Made by a program: the position numbers and the translations under genes. 64,000 nt of DNA from Populus alba. Lineage: Eukaryota > Streptophyta > Magnoliopsida > Malpighiales > Salicaceae. The notes below the pieces were generated by a model. The model saw only the letters and a program-made list of their open reading frames with translations. It had not been told where the DNA came from and ran no database searches. Shown one piece after another: positions 22,089 through 37,567 of this stretch (position 1 is the stretch's first letter; every line of letters begins with the position of its first letter). The stretch lies in the NCBI RefSeq assembly GCF_005239225.2, contig NC_133300.1, positions 4,121,875 to 4,185,874 of the forward strand, given 5' to 3'.

Positions 22089-22599
22089 ACTGTCCATGGC
22101 TGCTTCCATTAACATCTTACAATGGCTAGAGAGATCAAGTTTCAGATTTCAAAAGGCAGCATGTTTCAGTCTCAAGCATGTCATGTTGTTGTACCTCCTG
22201 TTGTATTACTGTTGCTGTACCATAAGAGACCTACCACACCAAATAACTTGACCAAGTTAAGGCTTATGTGGGCTCTTGTAACTTGAGTTGACGGTTAATT
22301 GATGGACAATTTTGAGTCTTCTAATCATTGAAAGTCCTCATGGTTTGAATGGATTCAGGATTGTTTATTAGTTAAGATTTGGCTGTATGAAACCTTTTTG
22401 CGGTATAAAGATAGCAACTTGTGCTGCTAAGTAGATAACTTATACAATAGGTCATATGGGTTTCATCTCCACAATGGCTCAATTTTCCATTGAATAAGCA
22501 AAGATTAAATCACGTGCTCTGGTGAGTTTGACTATTTTTTTTATATAAAAAAAGTCAATTAGTTTCTTATGGTGTTGAACAGGTTGAAAGTCTGTTGTC

Positions 22600-22720
22600 T
22601 GGGTTTTTAACTGGGTTATAATAAGTTAATTATATATTATTAATTACAAAACCCGACCCGAGCCAGGTCAGGTTTGATCTACCAAGTCGGTTTGGATCTC
22701 GGGTCGTTCTCAAGAATCTC
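22600..22720. repeat. GACCCG-rich dispersed repeat
   Basis: Has GGGTTTTTAACTGGGTTA, ACCCGACCCGAGCCAGG and GGATCTCGGGTCG, words typical of an old plant dispersed repeat related to the 28765-29015 patch. Confidence 0.5.
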
Positions 22721-22904
22721 AGCATGGCCTAAAAACACTATTAAGACCTAACATCTTCTGTTCTTGTTTGCTGTGTGTGTGTGTTCTCGTTATGTTCCAC
22801 TGTTGCTGAAAGCATTTCTAATGATTATTCTTTGATTAGGGCTAAGAAAAAAATTCTTGATTAGGGTAATTTTGGGAAGGAAAAGGAAAGGATGGATCGG
22901 ACTT

Positions 22905-22990
22905 GACGCGTAATCTGCCACGTGGGCCCAGCATAAAGCAGTTAGTGACGTTACTCTCCACTCCGAACAGCCACTTACACGTAAAGGGTC
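22905..22990. promoter_or_regulatory. ACGT-core motif cluster including a perfect G-box
   Basis: Within about 80 bases lie GCCACGTGGGC (CACGTG at 22919-22924), TGACGTTAC (from 22946) and TTACACGTAAA. These are binding-site types for bZIP/bHLH factors. The cluster is about 1.1 kb upstream of the GLX2 ATG and 0.8 kb after CRT3, so GLX2 is the likelier target, but repeats lie between. Confidence 0.4.
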
Positions 22991-23212
22991 TCCGTCACCT
23001 TTTCCTTTTAACGTTCCTCCCCGTCGTGTAACTATATCATCTCTTCTACAATGAACAAAAGCAACATAAATTAAGCTAGTAGAATAATAATAATACAGAA
23101 GAAAACAAAATTGCAGTCCATAAAAATTGATAAAAATAAAAAATAAGAGGAAAATAATATTTAAAAAACCGACATCTATAGTTCCAATTGAGCATTATAA
23201 AAATGTTTGGAT

Positions 23213-23236
23213 TATATATATATATATATATATATA
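23213..23236. repeat. (TA)n microsatellite
   Basis: About 12 TA units without interruption. Confidence 0.95.
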
Positions 23237-23449
23237 ATCATAAATTATAACATTTTCTTAACTTTATCAATCATATATTAAAACAATATGTATTGAATTT
23301 TAATTACATTCAAATATTTTAATTTATCTTTTTTTAGATTATCAAGTATATAAAATTCAAAAATATTTGTTAGTTCATTGAGTCTTAATAATTATAGTAT
23401 CATATTGAATTAATAATAATTAAATAGAGATGATAATTTTCGGTTAAGT

Positions 23450-23770
23450 TCTTATTAAAAAAGGTAATTAAATCAATTTAAAAAAAAACTAAAACCAGTT
23501 CAAACCAATAGTTTTGGTTCAGTTTGGTTTTTTAGAAAAAAAATCAATTCAAACCGGTTTGACTCAGTTTTTTTTTTCGTTTTTTTTCTATTTGAATTTA
23601 GTTTTATTTTTTCAGTTTTATTTATAAAATCGAAATCGAACTGAACAGTTGATTTTTTTAAAAAATTTAATTGGTTTTATAAAAAAAATTTTATAATTTT
23701 ATTTTTTAGATTTTTTTTTTTATTTTCTTAGTTTAATCAATTTTTTAATTTTTTTTTTTTCCCCCTAATT
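23450..23770. repeat. AACC/GGTT-rich dispersed repeat, copy 3
   Basis: Follows the same word order as 3170-3540 (CCAGTTCAAACCAA, GGTTCAGTTTGG, TCAAACCGGTTTGACTC, then T-rich). This supports a real dispersed family and not local low complexity. Confidence 0.6.
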
Positions 23771-23921
23771 TAATTTATTCTATTCTTGTGTGTGTGTTTA
23801 GAATTCCAATTTAGGTGACTGTTTTCCATGTTGGTCAACAAAGTATCATTAATAATAAATCATCATCATCATTCAAGTGACAGGTGCCACCAAAGTGCCA
23901 ACCCACAAACATCCACAATAA

Positions 23922-23947
23922 CTCTCTCTCTCTCTCTTCTCTCTCTA
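23922..23947. repeat. CT-rich microsatellite in the GLX2 leader
   Basis: CT repeat about 60 bases before the GLX2 start codon; pyrimidine tracts like this are common in plant 5' leaders. Confidence 0.85.
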
Positions 23948-24007
23948 AAAAACTCAAAAGAATAAAAAAATAAAAAATAAAAGAGGGAAAGAGAAAGAAG
24001 GGGAGCG

Positions 24008-28078
<4,071 letters not shown>

Positions 28079-28764
28079 GATCACTTGCAAGATTATATCT
28101 GCTTGTCTATAGGATAGGTGACCCCGCCATGTATTATTCTCTGCCAATATGTTATTTTATCTAGAGTGATGATATCTTGAATTTCCTTTGGATTCTTTAA
28201 CCACAAGAAACAGCAAATCCAGTTGCCAGTAACAAATGCTTTCTTCTATTCGAGAAATTGGTTTAATTTTGTACTGGTGCAGCATTTTTTTGCTTTGAAA
28301 ATATTGCATAAAGGTATTCATTTCTCTTTCTGGTTCATACCATGGTGTAAAACACTTACTAAAGTTAGGCTAGGCAAGAGCTTTGACTTTATCGGTCAAC
28401 AAGTGTTGCTCCTTGCTCTTGTTCAAAGATGGAGAGCTGAATTATCCCTTTGGTCAGTGTTCTTTGAATAGAAAACTTCGCAGAAAATGGAATCTCAAGA
28501 CGAGAGTTAAAAACTTGGTCGTCACTATTTAAAATTAGAAAATATAAATTAATTTAAAGGAAAAAAACAAAGTTTTTGAAAATCACTGTACAAAGAATGG
28601 GTGGGTTTATCGAATAAAGCAAAACCCAGACATTGTTCCCTTCTCCCACTAAACTTAATGGCACCATGCCCATCAATTTGACAGGGGCAGTCATGAAGTA
28701 ACCTTATCTGCTCTGCCACTTCATGTATTCTTGAAAATTGAATCCAACAATATGCACCTGATGG

Positions 28765-29015
28765 TCGGCCTGATTTAAAATTTAGGTTTTGAGTTTTGAT
28801 TGATTAACTAGATCGGTTAGTTAGGTTAAATTTTTTTTTTTTAAAATCAATACAATATTATTTTAGTAGAAAATAATAAAAAAAAAATCAACGGATTTGT
28901 GGTTGGGTCTTATCAGGTCACTAGATCACATCGAATTTTTTTTTCCTTTATTTTTTTCAACTTAGCTCAGTTCTAATTCTGGATCAATCCGCTAAACCAG
29001 ACCGGATTTCAAAAC
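28765..29015. repeat. Degenerate dispersed repeat (GGTTAG.. / CCAGACCGG words)
   Basis: Bounded by TTTAGGTTTTGAGTTTTGAT and AAACCAGACCGGATTTCAAA, near inverted complements of each other, with T- and A-rich DNA between. It looks like an old element of about 250 bp. Confidence 0.5.
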
Positions 29016-29084
29016 TATGTTTTACGCTTGAATTCTCAAAAGGTTATTTGAACCTTGTGTTTGTCTTGACAAGATTAAAGAGAT

Positions 29085-29225
29085 TATTTGGTTTTGCAGC
29101 AGGGGTTACTTTTAAAAAATATTTTATTATTTTAAAATATATTAAAATAATATTTTTTTAAAATATATATTTTAACATCATCATATATAAAAAAATAAAA
29201 ATTTATTTTTTTAACAAATACACGG
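29085..29225. repeat. AT-rich MITE-like repeat
   Basis: GGTTTTGCAGCAGGGGTTAC is followed by the usual A/T core with ATATTAAAATAATATTTTT and TTTTAACATCATCAT. Confidence 0.45.
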
Positions 29226-29899
29226 ATAGTTATGTTTGCCAAATAAATTATAAAAATTAATTATCAGGAATTTATTTGGGTGTGGAATTTAGTAATCTTC
29301 TAGCAGAAGTATTCCTCTGCATTCTTAGGCTGTATGAACAAGATCTAATACTAGATTGCTTTTAAATGAAGTTAATAAAAGGAAATCTTTCAGAAAAACA
29401 ATACCAGCCCATTGTAATATTATAGAGAACAATGTGTTAAAAGCACTTTACAGATTTTGACATTGTTGTTCACCAATCCTATTTTTACCAAAATAATTAT
29501 AAAATAAAAATACAAATTATAAATATGAAAAAAATCTTTAAAAATACATACAAGTTGACTTAACCAATAAAATATTGGTTTAACAGCTAAGACACTCATA
29601 ATTCTTATAAAAATAAGAATATAAGTTCAATATCCAAAAAGCATACTTATTAGGAGGGACAACTATGAACCTCAAATGAAACTAGTCTTATCTTTTAAAA
29701 AGGATGTGAGAATACCTAAATAAAAAGAAAAAAAAAATAAAAAGACTCATCATTTTTTATTCTTTTAAATTGTCCAATAACTCACATTTTAAAAATTATT
29801 TTTCTTAACTTTTTATTCTTAAGAATAACATTAAGTAACTCTGTTTTTTTTTTTTACTAAAATATAATCTTAAAGTTTCAACTCAAATGATAAATTAAT

Positions 29900-30110
29900 T
29901 AGCATGTTTAGCATTGTGATACAAGTGTTTTTTAAAAGTATTTCTCACTTAAATATATATAAAAATATTTTTTATTTTTAACATCATCAAATTAAAATCA
30001 TAAAAAAATTATTAAAAAATATTAATTTAACATTTTTTTAAAAAATAAATATACTTTTAAAAATAATTTAAAATAAAAAATAAAAAAAACACATCTTATT
30101 ACCCTTAAAA
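29900..30110. repeat. AT-rich MITE-like repeat next to the FPA promoter
   Basis: Head GCATGTTTAGCATTGTGATA, core TTTAACATCATCAAATTAAAA and AAATATTAATTTAAC, tail AAACACATCTTATTACCC. Head and tail resemble degenerate inverted ends. It ends about 80 bases before the FPA TATA box. Confidence 0.55.
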
Positions 30111-30192
30111 AAAAAAAACTCTCGAAATTATTCACAATTTAACCCAACAACAAACCCCAAAACGACAAACCGTTTCCCAACCTCACGCCTCC

Positions 30193-30200
30193 TATAAATA
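30193..30200 (+). promoter_or_regulatory. Probable FPA TATA box
   Basis: TATAAATA lies 100 bases upstream of the FPA ATG, a normal spacing for a plant core promoter with a short leader. It follows a C-rich patch (CCTCACGCCTCC). Confidence 0.55.
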
Positions 30201-30299
30201 AGAGCCACTCGTCGTCATCAGCTTCTCTTCTTTAAAAAAATTTCCCAAATTAATTTTATTCAAAATCGCCAAAACCCTAATTTTCTAACAAACTCTCTA

Positions 30300-33200
30300 A
30301 TGGCGCCGCCGCCAATGAAATCAAACAAGGCAGGAACGCTAAAATCAGAGACAGACCAACAGAATTCAGCGGAAGTCAAAGAATCGAACAATCTATGGGT
30401 AGGGAATATATCGAGAGAAGTAGCAGATTCAGATCTAATGGAGTTGTTTGCGCAATTCGGTGCGCTTGATAGTGTAACGACGTATTCAGCAAGAAGTTAT
30501 GCGTTTGTGTACTTTAAACATGTTGAAGATGCTAAACAAGCTAAAGATGCCTTGCAAGGGAGCTCTCTTCGTGGAAATCAGATTAAAATCGAGTTTGCTA
30601 GACCGGTTTGTTGTTCTTTTCATCTTATCACTATTATCATTTTTCATAATTTTGATTTGATTTTGGGTTTTACTGATGATGGGTTTGTGGATTTTGGGTT
30701 GAATTTGATGATTGATTTGTTGTGTAATATTATTTATTTGCGTCTGTGTGGTGATGATGATAACAGAATTAACCACAAAAAAACCCCCTTTTCCTTCCCC
30801 GACCGTAAAAAAATTAATCCTTTTAAAATTATAATATAAATAGAGAGGATTTGCGAATTTGGGCGTTTTGATTCAACGTGCGAGCCTTTTTTTTTTTTTT
30901 TTATCAAAATTGAAATCGAAACGCTCAATTAAGATTGGGTTTTTTAAGTGATTTGGAGAGGAAATTTTGGTTAATTTGAAATTTAAAAAACTTTTTATTT
31001 TTTTAATTGGGCAATAACATTTGACAAAGGAGTTAAAAGGAATAAAACATATATATATTTTAAAAGACCTTCAAATCATTTTCTCAAACCATTCTGGGGT
31101 TAGATTTTCAATTTCTACATTGATATTCCAATGGAAGATCATCTCGTACTTCATTATTAGGCATATCAAGCTGTACTCGCAGCCGATTTCCGATGCATTC
31201 AAACAATAATTTCATATCCACGGAGTTGTACTCCCTCGTCTTCTTGCTGGAAAAAATTCGTATCCCATTCCAGCAATCATCAACTTCCCATTATATTTCT
31301 CCGTAACCAAGAAATAGAGAAGGAAAATGAATTCTCTGTTGCCCAATTCTCTTTCCTAACCATTGGATTCGTCAATGAATGTCACTTCATGATTGACGGT
31401 AGTGTCAATGGCTGCCAATCTAAATCCAATAGTCAGTCAGTCAATTCAATGGATTTCGTGAAATTACTATGAGATAGCCAATTATTTGTCAAATATATTT
31501 CTGCGCACAAGCTTCCTAATAGGATCAATTATGAATCTTTTGACCAATAGGTTCTGCGGTTTTTCCTTTCTTCACATGATAAATATTTTGCGTTGCTAGT
31601 TAGATGATAGAGCTTTACCACGATTATTGAGTATACTAAAATGATCAAGAGGAAGGTGAAAGAAAAGGGACAATTTCCTGGAAACTTAGCAAACTTCCAA
31701 ACGTGAATTTGCCATTCCAAGACGTGCATAAAGTAATATTAGCACTTTACATACGCCCTTCAGGTCATAATCGTGTGTCGGCTGGTGGGTGGGGGGGTGG
31801 GAGCGACTAGTCATCATTTCTGCCAATTCAGGAAAGATGGATAACCAAAATCGCAGGCTGCTGAATGTTGGATGCCTGGGGAAAGCCCCGTTTAGATCCT
31901 TAACCTAAATATCAAGTTTACTCTGAAATGTTGTCACCTGGGTACATGCAAGAGTTTTAACTGTACGAGTAAGAAGATAAGTCCTAACAAGCAAAGAAAG
32001 TAAAGATCGGATATGGTTTGTCTCTGGAATTTGACAAGGTATACAATTTGACCTCGTGAATAGTTTAGGATTATTAGCTAAATTGTATAATCAATTGCTT
32101 TGCATGATGGATACTATACCATCTAAGCCTTCAAAATATTCCAATTAGAAATTTGGTTTATGGGTGATAAAACTTCCAAAAGCGAACTATTCAATATGAC
32201 TTCATATTGGAGGAAGTTCAAAGACAATTACTAAGCGATTCATAATGTTGAAGCATGTATGGTAGATCGTCTTTTAAAGATCACAGTCTTCATTCATTAT
32301 GGCTAGGAAAAAGGAAAGAAAATGGAGTTACTTTGTCTGAAAGCCTTAGTATGTTTCATGGCTATCAACCTGAAAAACTTGTAGAAAGAAAGATAACATT
32401 ACCTTTTCTTACCAAAGGACTATCCTTGTTGATATTAGTAGTGATTTTTTTATTATGCTAATGTTTTAACTCAGTCATTATACGGTGGCAAGTTTTCTAG
32501 AATCTGACTGTTTTCTGTAGTACTCTTATAATGGAAATCTGACTAGTTGGTCAGTATGAAGTTATTTTTGTGATAGTACTAGAAAATATTGAAATTGTAA
32601 GTGTTGTAAACAAGTTGTTCAATGCTAAGGTTGCCCTTTTATAGATCTGTAGAATTCATGATGTATCGATATTTTTCTCTTCTTCTTAGTTGTTATTGAT
32701 GCATTTTCTACGTTTTAACTATTCAGAAAGTAGTAATACCGGCATCTTTTTTCCCACGAGAACATGTGTCACTTGAGCTTCTTCTTTTTCTATTCTTAAC
32801 CCTCCCTCTCTTTTCCAGGCCAAACCTAGCAAGTATCTGTGGGTGGGTGGAATAAGCTCATCAGTTTCTGAGGAACGGCTGGAAGAAGAGTTTCTTAAGT
32901 TTGGTAAAATTGAGGATTTTAAGTTTCTTAGAGATCGAAAGATTGCATATGTTGAGTATTTGAAACTGGAAGATGCTTTTGAAGCGATGAAAAACATGAA
33001 TGGAAAGAAAATTGGTGGTGATCAGATTCGTGTGGATTTTCTTCGATCACAATCCACAAGAAGAGTAAGTTGATATATTTTGGACGTGTATATACATGTG
33101 ATTGTGCTGAGGGCAATCTTCACTGATAGAGCTTCCATTATATAAACAAACTAGAGTTTGTTGAAAATTCTGAATGAACCCCACCAAATATTTCAACATT

Positions 33201-36200
33201 TTCTTGACAACAAATTTCTCCGACTTTTGTTATGAGTTAATCTTGTATTTGGATGCCAGCTAGAGCAATGATTTGTGTTTAAACTGATTCCAGCAACATA
33301 TTAAATGTGCTTGCCCTCCTATGACACCCATCACTTTATTTCATACACCTGATTGCTTTTTTTCAAATGGATTCAACATGCTTTAGTATTTTTCTATTTT
33401 TCCCTTTTATTCATTTGTATAAACATAGCTGACATTTTCTTTACCGTCTCCAGGAACAGTTACCCGACTTTCTTGATTCAAGAGAGGATCAGTTTTCAGC
33501 AACACATTATGGAGTTAGACGACCTCAGGTGATAAATCATGAATTAACTCTAATACAACTGCAAAATCTCTCATTTCTCATTTCCTTAATCATGCATGTT
33601 AAGTTATTATATGTCTGCTGTTTGCATACCCTTTTACTCATTTCACAACCTTAAGAAACTTATACTGCAAACTAAAACAATTAAGCCTAGACCTGTTCAA
33701 TGATTTTTTGGGAGAAACTTGGGCTTCACGTAATGATATTTGAAAAGATTTTTAGTTGGCTAGTAATGTTTAAATTGACTTAGTTGAGCCAAATTTTGTT
33801 TGATAGTAGTCTGTCCATATGGATTATATTTTGAATTTTCATTTTTCATGTTGCAGCTACCTCAGTCTTTGGGAGGACGGAAGGACGGTCAACCCAGTAA
33901 TATTTTGTGGGTAGGCTATCCTCCTTCTGTGCGGATTGATGAACAAATGCTACATAATGCCATGATTCTTTTTGGTGAGATTGAGAGAATCAAAAGCTTT
34001 CCTTCAAGGCATTATTCATTTGTGGAATTTAGGAGTGTTGATGAAGCCCGGCGTGCTAAAGAAGGCCTGCAAGGGCGGCTTTTCAATGATCCTCGTATCA
34101 CAATTATGTTCTCAAGTAGTGGGCTGGCACCTGGGAAAGAATACTCTAGTTTTTATCCTGGAGTTAAAGGTCCACGGCCAGAGATGTTTAATGAACATCC
34201 TTTCACACCCATGGATGTCATGTTTGATCAACCTGGGGGGCCAGGAAATTTTGGTGGTCCATTTCCACCTAGTGGCATTCATAGACCTAACCTGCCAGTA
34301 CGGCCTTTTGGTCCTCAAGGTGTTTTTGACACTTTACTTCAAGGTGGAGAGTTTAACGATTTAGCTCCATCACATAGCACTCGAGATCCTGCATCTGGGA
34401 TCCTTCCTTCTCCTGGTTCTGGTATTAGGCCATCCATGAGGTCGGTTTCTAGTGGTTGGGATGTGCTTGATCCCAGCCAGTTTCCTAGGGAGGCCAAGCG
34501 ATCAAGGATTGATGCTGCTCCATCTATTGATGATGATTCTTTTCCAGCTAGAAAGATGGATGATCGTGATCTGGGGTTGGACAAATCATATGGGCTGGGT
34601 CCTAGAGGTGCATATCCAAGTCTCCAGGGGAATAGTAGTCTTAGTCCAGTTGGTGGTAGGTTTAAGGGTCATTTTGATAATGATTTCATATGGCGTGGGA
34701 TTGTGGCCAAGGGTGGAACGCCTGTATGCCATGCTCGTTGTGTCCCAGTAGGGAAAGGGATAGAATCAGAGATGTGAGTATGAAATTTGCTCTTAGCACT
34801 TTTTTGTCTGTGCATTTTGCACATCGCAACCATTTAAATGTTGTAGCCTGTATGTAATTTTGTTTGCCTATAGCACATGCGTTCTTACGTGGAATAGTTT
34901 CACCCTACAGGATTATTTGTTTCTGCTCGTTGTAGAAGCTGAGACACATGGCTGGGTTGGCTTGCCAAATTTCCTTGAAATTTACAAAATCTCCTCACCT
35001 TAATTATTTGCATAAAGTTGCTCATAATGCCTCATAAATATTCTTTAGCTAACTCTTGGACATGCAACATACTTGACCAACTCCTTCCTGATAAATTCCA
35101 ATTCTTCTCCTCTGGCTTCAAACTTAGCTTTCAATGGATGATGTCACTCAATAATGGCTCCGTTCTCACTAGCATTTCACATTTTCCATCAAGCACTTCA
35201 GCAATAACCTCCTTTTCACATCCTAACATGTGATCTTCCTACTTTGCAGACCTCATGTCATAAATTGCTCAGCAAGAACAGGGCTGGATATGCTGGCTAA
35301 ACACTATGCTGAGGCAATTGGGTTTGACATTGTCTTCTTCTTGCCGGATAGTGAAGAAGATTTTGCTTCCTATACAGAATTTCTGCGTTATTTGGGTTTG
35401 AAGAATCGGGCTGGTGTAGCAAAGTTTGATGATGGGACCACTCTATTTCTTGTGCCCCCATCCGATTTCTTAAAGAATGTGTTGAAAGTTGCAGGACCTG
35501 AACGCTTGTATGGTGTAGTTCTCAAGTTGCCACAGCAGGTCCCTAGCAACACATCAATTCAGGAACAATTGCCTCAGCCCATCCATTTTTCTCAGTATGC
35601 AGACAATCAGATTCCACCACCAGAAGCTGACTACAATCAGCTTCGTCAGGGGGAGGAGCGAGTAATGCCAATCCATCATAACAGGTTTTTGCATGAGGAT
35701 TCAAAGCTTCCTCCAAAATCATTTTATCCTTCAACAACAGAGTCCATTGCAGTGCCACCAGTTCCCCAAGAATATGCGCCAAATCTTAGTGCAGGACCAT
35801 CCACCACGGGAGTTTTGACACCTGAGCTTATTGCTACTCTTGCAACTTTATTGCCCACCAATAAGCAGTCATCTAGTTCAGAAAGTAATCAACCAGCATT
35901 GGGCTCTTCTATTGTCAGGCCACAATTTTCTTCAGTTGCACCTGACAGAGGAATTTCCTCTCAGGGATGGAAGCATGATAATCAAGTTTCTGGAAATGCA
36001 AGTCATTTACAAATGGGGAACCAGTTCAATTCTCAGGTTCAGGTTCAGTCTCAGTTCCAGCCTTACCCATCTGTCCCCAACACATATAGCCATTCAGCAA
36101 CTGTGGTCCCTAGCAACAGTCAGGTCCAAGATTCTACTGCCAGCCTATCGCATCAGAGTGTAACTTCATCCAGACCATTGACTAATTTTTCTATGCCTTC

Positions 36201-36636
36201 TCAAAGTGGACAATTTGCTTTGTCTCCACAGGTCAGCCAGAAAAATCTGCTCAAAGTCCCTCATGCTACTCAGAAGGGCCATGGGGTGTTCCATGGAACA
36301 GATGTTCCGGAGCCATGTAGCCCCCTTCAATTATTCAGAAACCTAATCATACTGATACCTTGTTTTCAGGTTCAGGGAACGAATTATTCTCAGACCCAAT
36401 CTGGGATCCCACCATCTGCAGACAGAGGGAACTGGGAGCTCCCCAATCAAGTGCAGCAATTCCAACCTGCTCTTTCTGGATCTGGGCAGGGCACCTCAGA
36501 GGTCGAGGCTGACAAGAATCAGCGCTATCAGTCAACTCTGCAGTTTGCAGCCAACCTCCTGCTCCAGATACAGCAGCAGCAGCAGCAGAAGACTGCTACC
36601 AACCCAGCTGCACACGGATCTGGAAATCAGCAATGA
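30300..36636 (+). CDS. FPA: Flowering time control protein FPA (3 RRMs + SPOC), 5 exons
   Basis: Exons: 30300-30605, 32819-33064, 33454-33528, 33857-34773, 35250-36636; 976 aa if the last exon is unspliced. RRM1 (about 30-102) has LWVGNI and SYAFVYF, RRM2 (about 107-183) has LWVGGI and IAYVEY, RRM3 (about 224-298) has LWVGYP and YSFVEF. A SPOC domain (about 485-609) starts [18 protein letters not shown] and ends LYGVVLKL. A long Gln/Pro/Ser-rich tail with a short Gln run follows. This order is that of Arabidopsis FPA (about 900 aa), a nuclear factor that sets poly(A) site choice and promotes flowering by lowering FLC. Intron 1 is long (2213 bases). In Arabidopsis, FPA limits its own expression through poly(A) sites in intron 1. 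Whether 36232-36369 or part of it is spliced out is unclear (see findings). Confidence 0.95.
30606..32818 (+). promoter_or_regulatory. FPA intron 1, candidate autoregulatory premature poly(A) region
   Basis: The 2.2 kb intron follows RRM1. Reading through from exon 1 stays open to a stop at 30837-30839, so a transcript ending here would encode RRM1 alone plus a short tail. An AATAAA hexamer at 31041-31046 with U-rich DNA around it is a plausible cleavage signal. Proximal polyadenylation in intron 1 is established for Arabidopsis FPA; its presence here is inference. Confidence 0.4.
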
Positions 36637-36830
36637 GTTTGCTCTCATCAAGGTAATTATTCCTGCTATGACTTTTTTATTAACTCAATTGTTAAGTCCT
36701 TTTAGAATAAAGTGATATTGCGGCTGTAAGTGTGGTTTGAATGTTCAAGTGATTTAATGTGTTTGTTATTTGTCTATGATCTTAACTCGCAGGTATAGTA
36801 CAGCATCTAGTAAAGTGAACACTGTGTTGT
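36637..36830 (+). other. FPA 3' UTR with a probable intron
   Basis: After the TGA, ATCAAG|GTAATT (GT at 36653) and CTCGCAG|GTATAG (AG ending 36792) form a credible 3' UTR intron of 140 bases. The transcript end was not located. Confidence 0.4.
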
Positions 36831-37463
36831 TTCATGTATTTTTTTTCCCTTAATTTATTTGCCCATATCTATTGAAAACCTTTTTAGATAGATTAGCATT
36901 TGAATGCAAGATCTGCTATGATTGTTATTTGATAGAGGGTCTGCTCTGATATAGAAAACATCGATGTGCACATGAGTAATTTCATCGACATACTTGTAGT
37001 CTTGTACATTACATTTAAGATGGTAACATTAGATGTTGAGAAATAGAATTTTCATGGCTGTTTGGAAGAGCTTGAGTTGCTGTAAGGTGCCCAGGAAGAG
37101 ATGACTTACTTTAGATTGGGTTGGGACTTAATTATTGGAGTTCTATTTGATATTGATGATACAAGGGATTTCATTCAGGAAGAAATGGACGATTTTAGAT
37201 CAAGTTAGAACTAGTTTTTTGGAGTTATTTTTGGTAATAATGATAGAAGGGATCTGATATGGAAGATAGTCTTCTGAAGATGATTGCTGGCATCATATGC
37301 TGCAGTTTGGCACCTGGAGAGCTGACTATGCTTCAACAGTGTTTCTTTCAAGACTGTTATTTTCAAGGAACAGTGGTATGTTTTAGGTCGAATCGGTTGG
37401 TTTTGGTCTGTGCCTGTAATTGTTTTTTATTGGGTAATTCAATCATCATCTCTTCTGGGATAT

Positions 37464-37567
37464 TGGCTTTCAGCTTGTTTTATTTGCTTAAATTAACATT
37501 GAAGCTGATTTTCTATGGCTTTCAGCTTGTTTTCAATGATTAAAATAACCTTGAAACTGGTTTTCTA
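37464..37567. repeat. 52-bp tandem duplication
   Basis: TGGCTTTCAGCTTGTTTT at 37464 recurs at 37516, and the following bases (ATTGAAGCTGATTTTCTAT / CTTGAAACTGGTTTTCTAT) also match. Confidence 0.8.

Larger units (their letters stand above)
22089..24007. other. Intergenic region between CRT3 and GLX2
   Basis: Contains the CRT3 3' region (to about 22.45 kb), a GACCCG-rich repeat, an ACGT-motif cluster, a TA microsatellite, an AACC/GGTT repeat and the GLX2 leader. No further coding sequence seen. Confidence 0.6.
28079..30299. other. Intergenic region between GLX2 and FPA
   Basis: GLX2 3' region to about 28.5 kb, then dispersed repeats (28765-29015, 29085-29225, 29900-30110) and the FPA promoter. 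No exon chain seen. An 82-codon frame at 28223-28471 lies in the GLX2 3' region and is unrecognised. Confidence 0.6.

Noticed and set aside
33972..34364. Long alternative-frame ORFs over FPA exon 4
   Set aside because: Shadows of the GC-richer FPA coding exon; the RRM3/SPOC frame is the real one.
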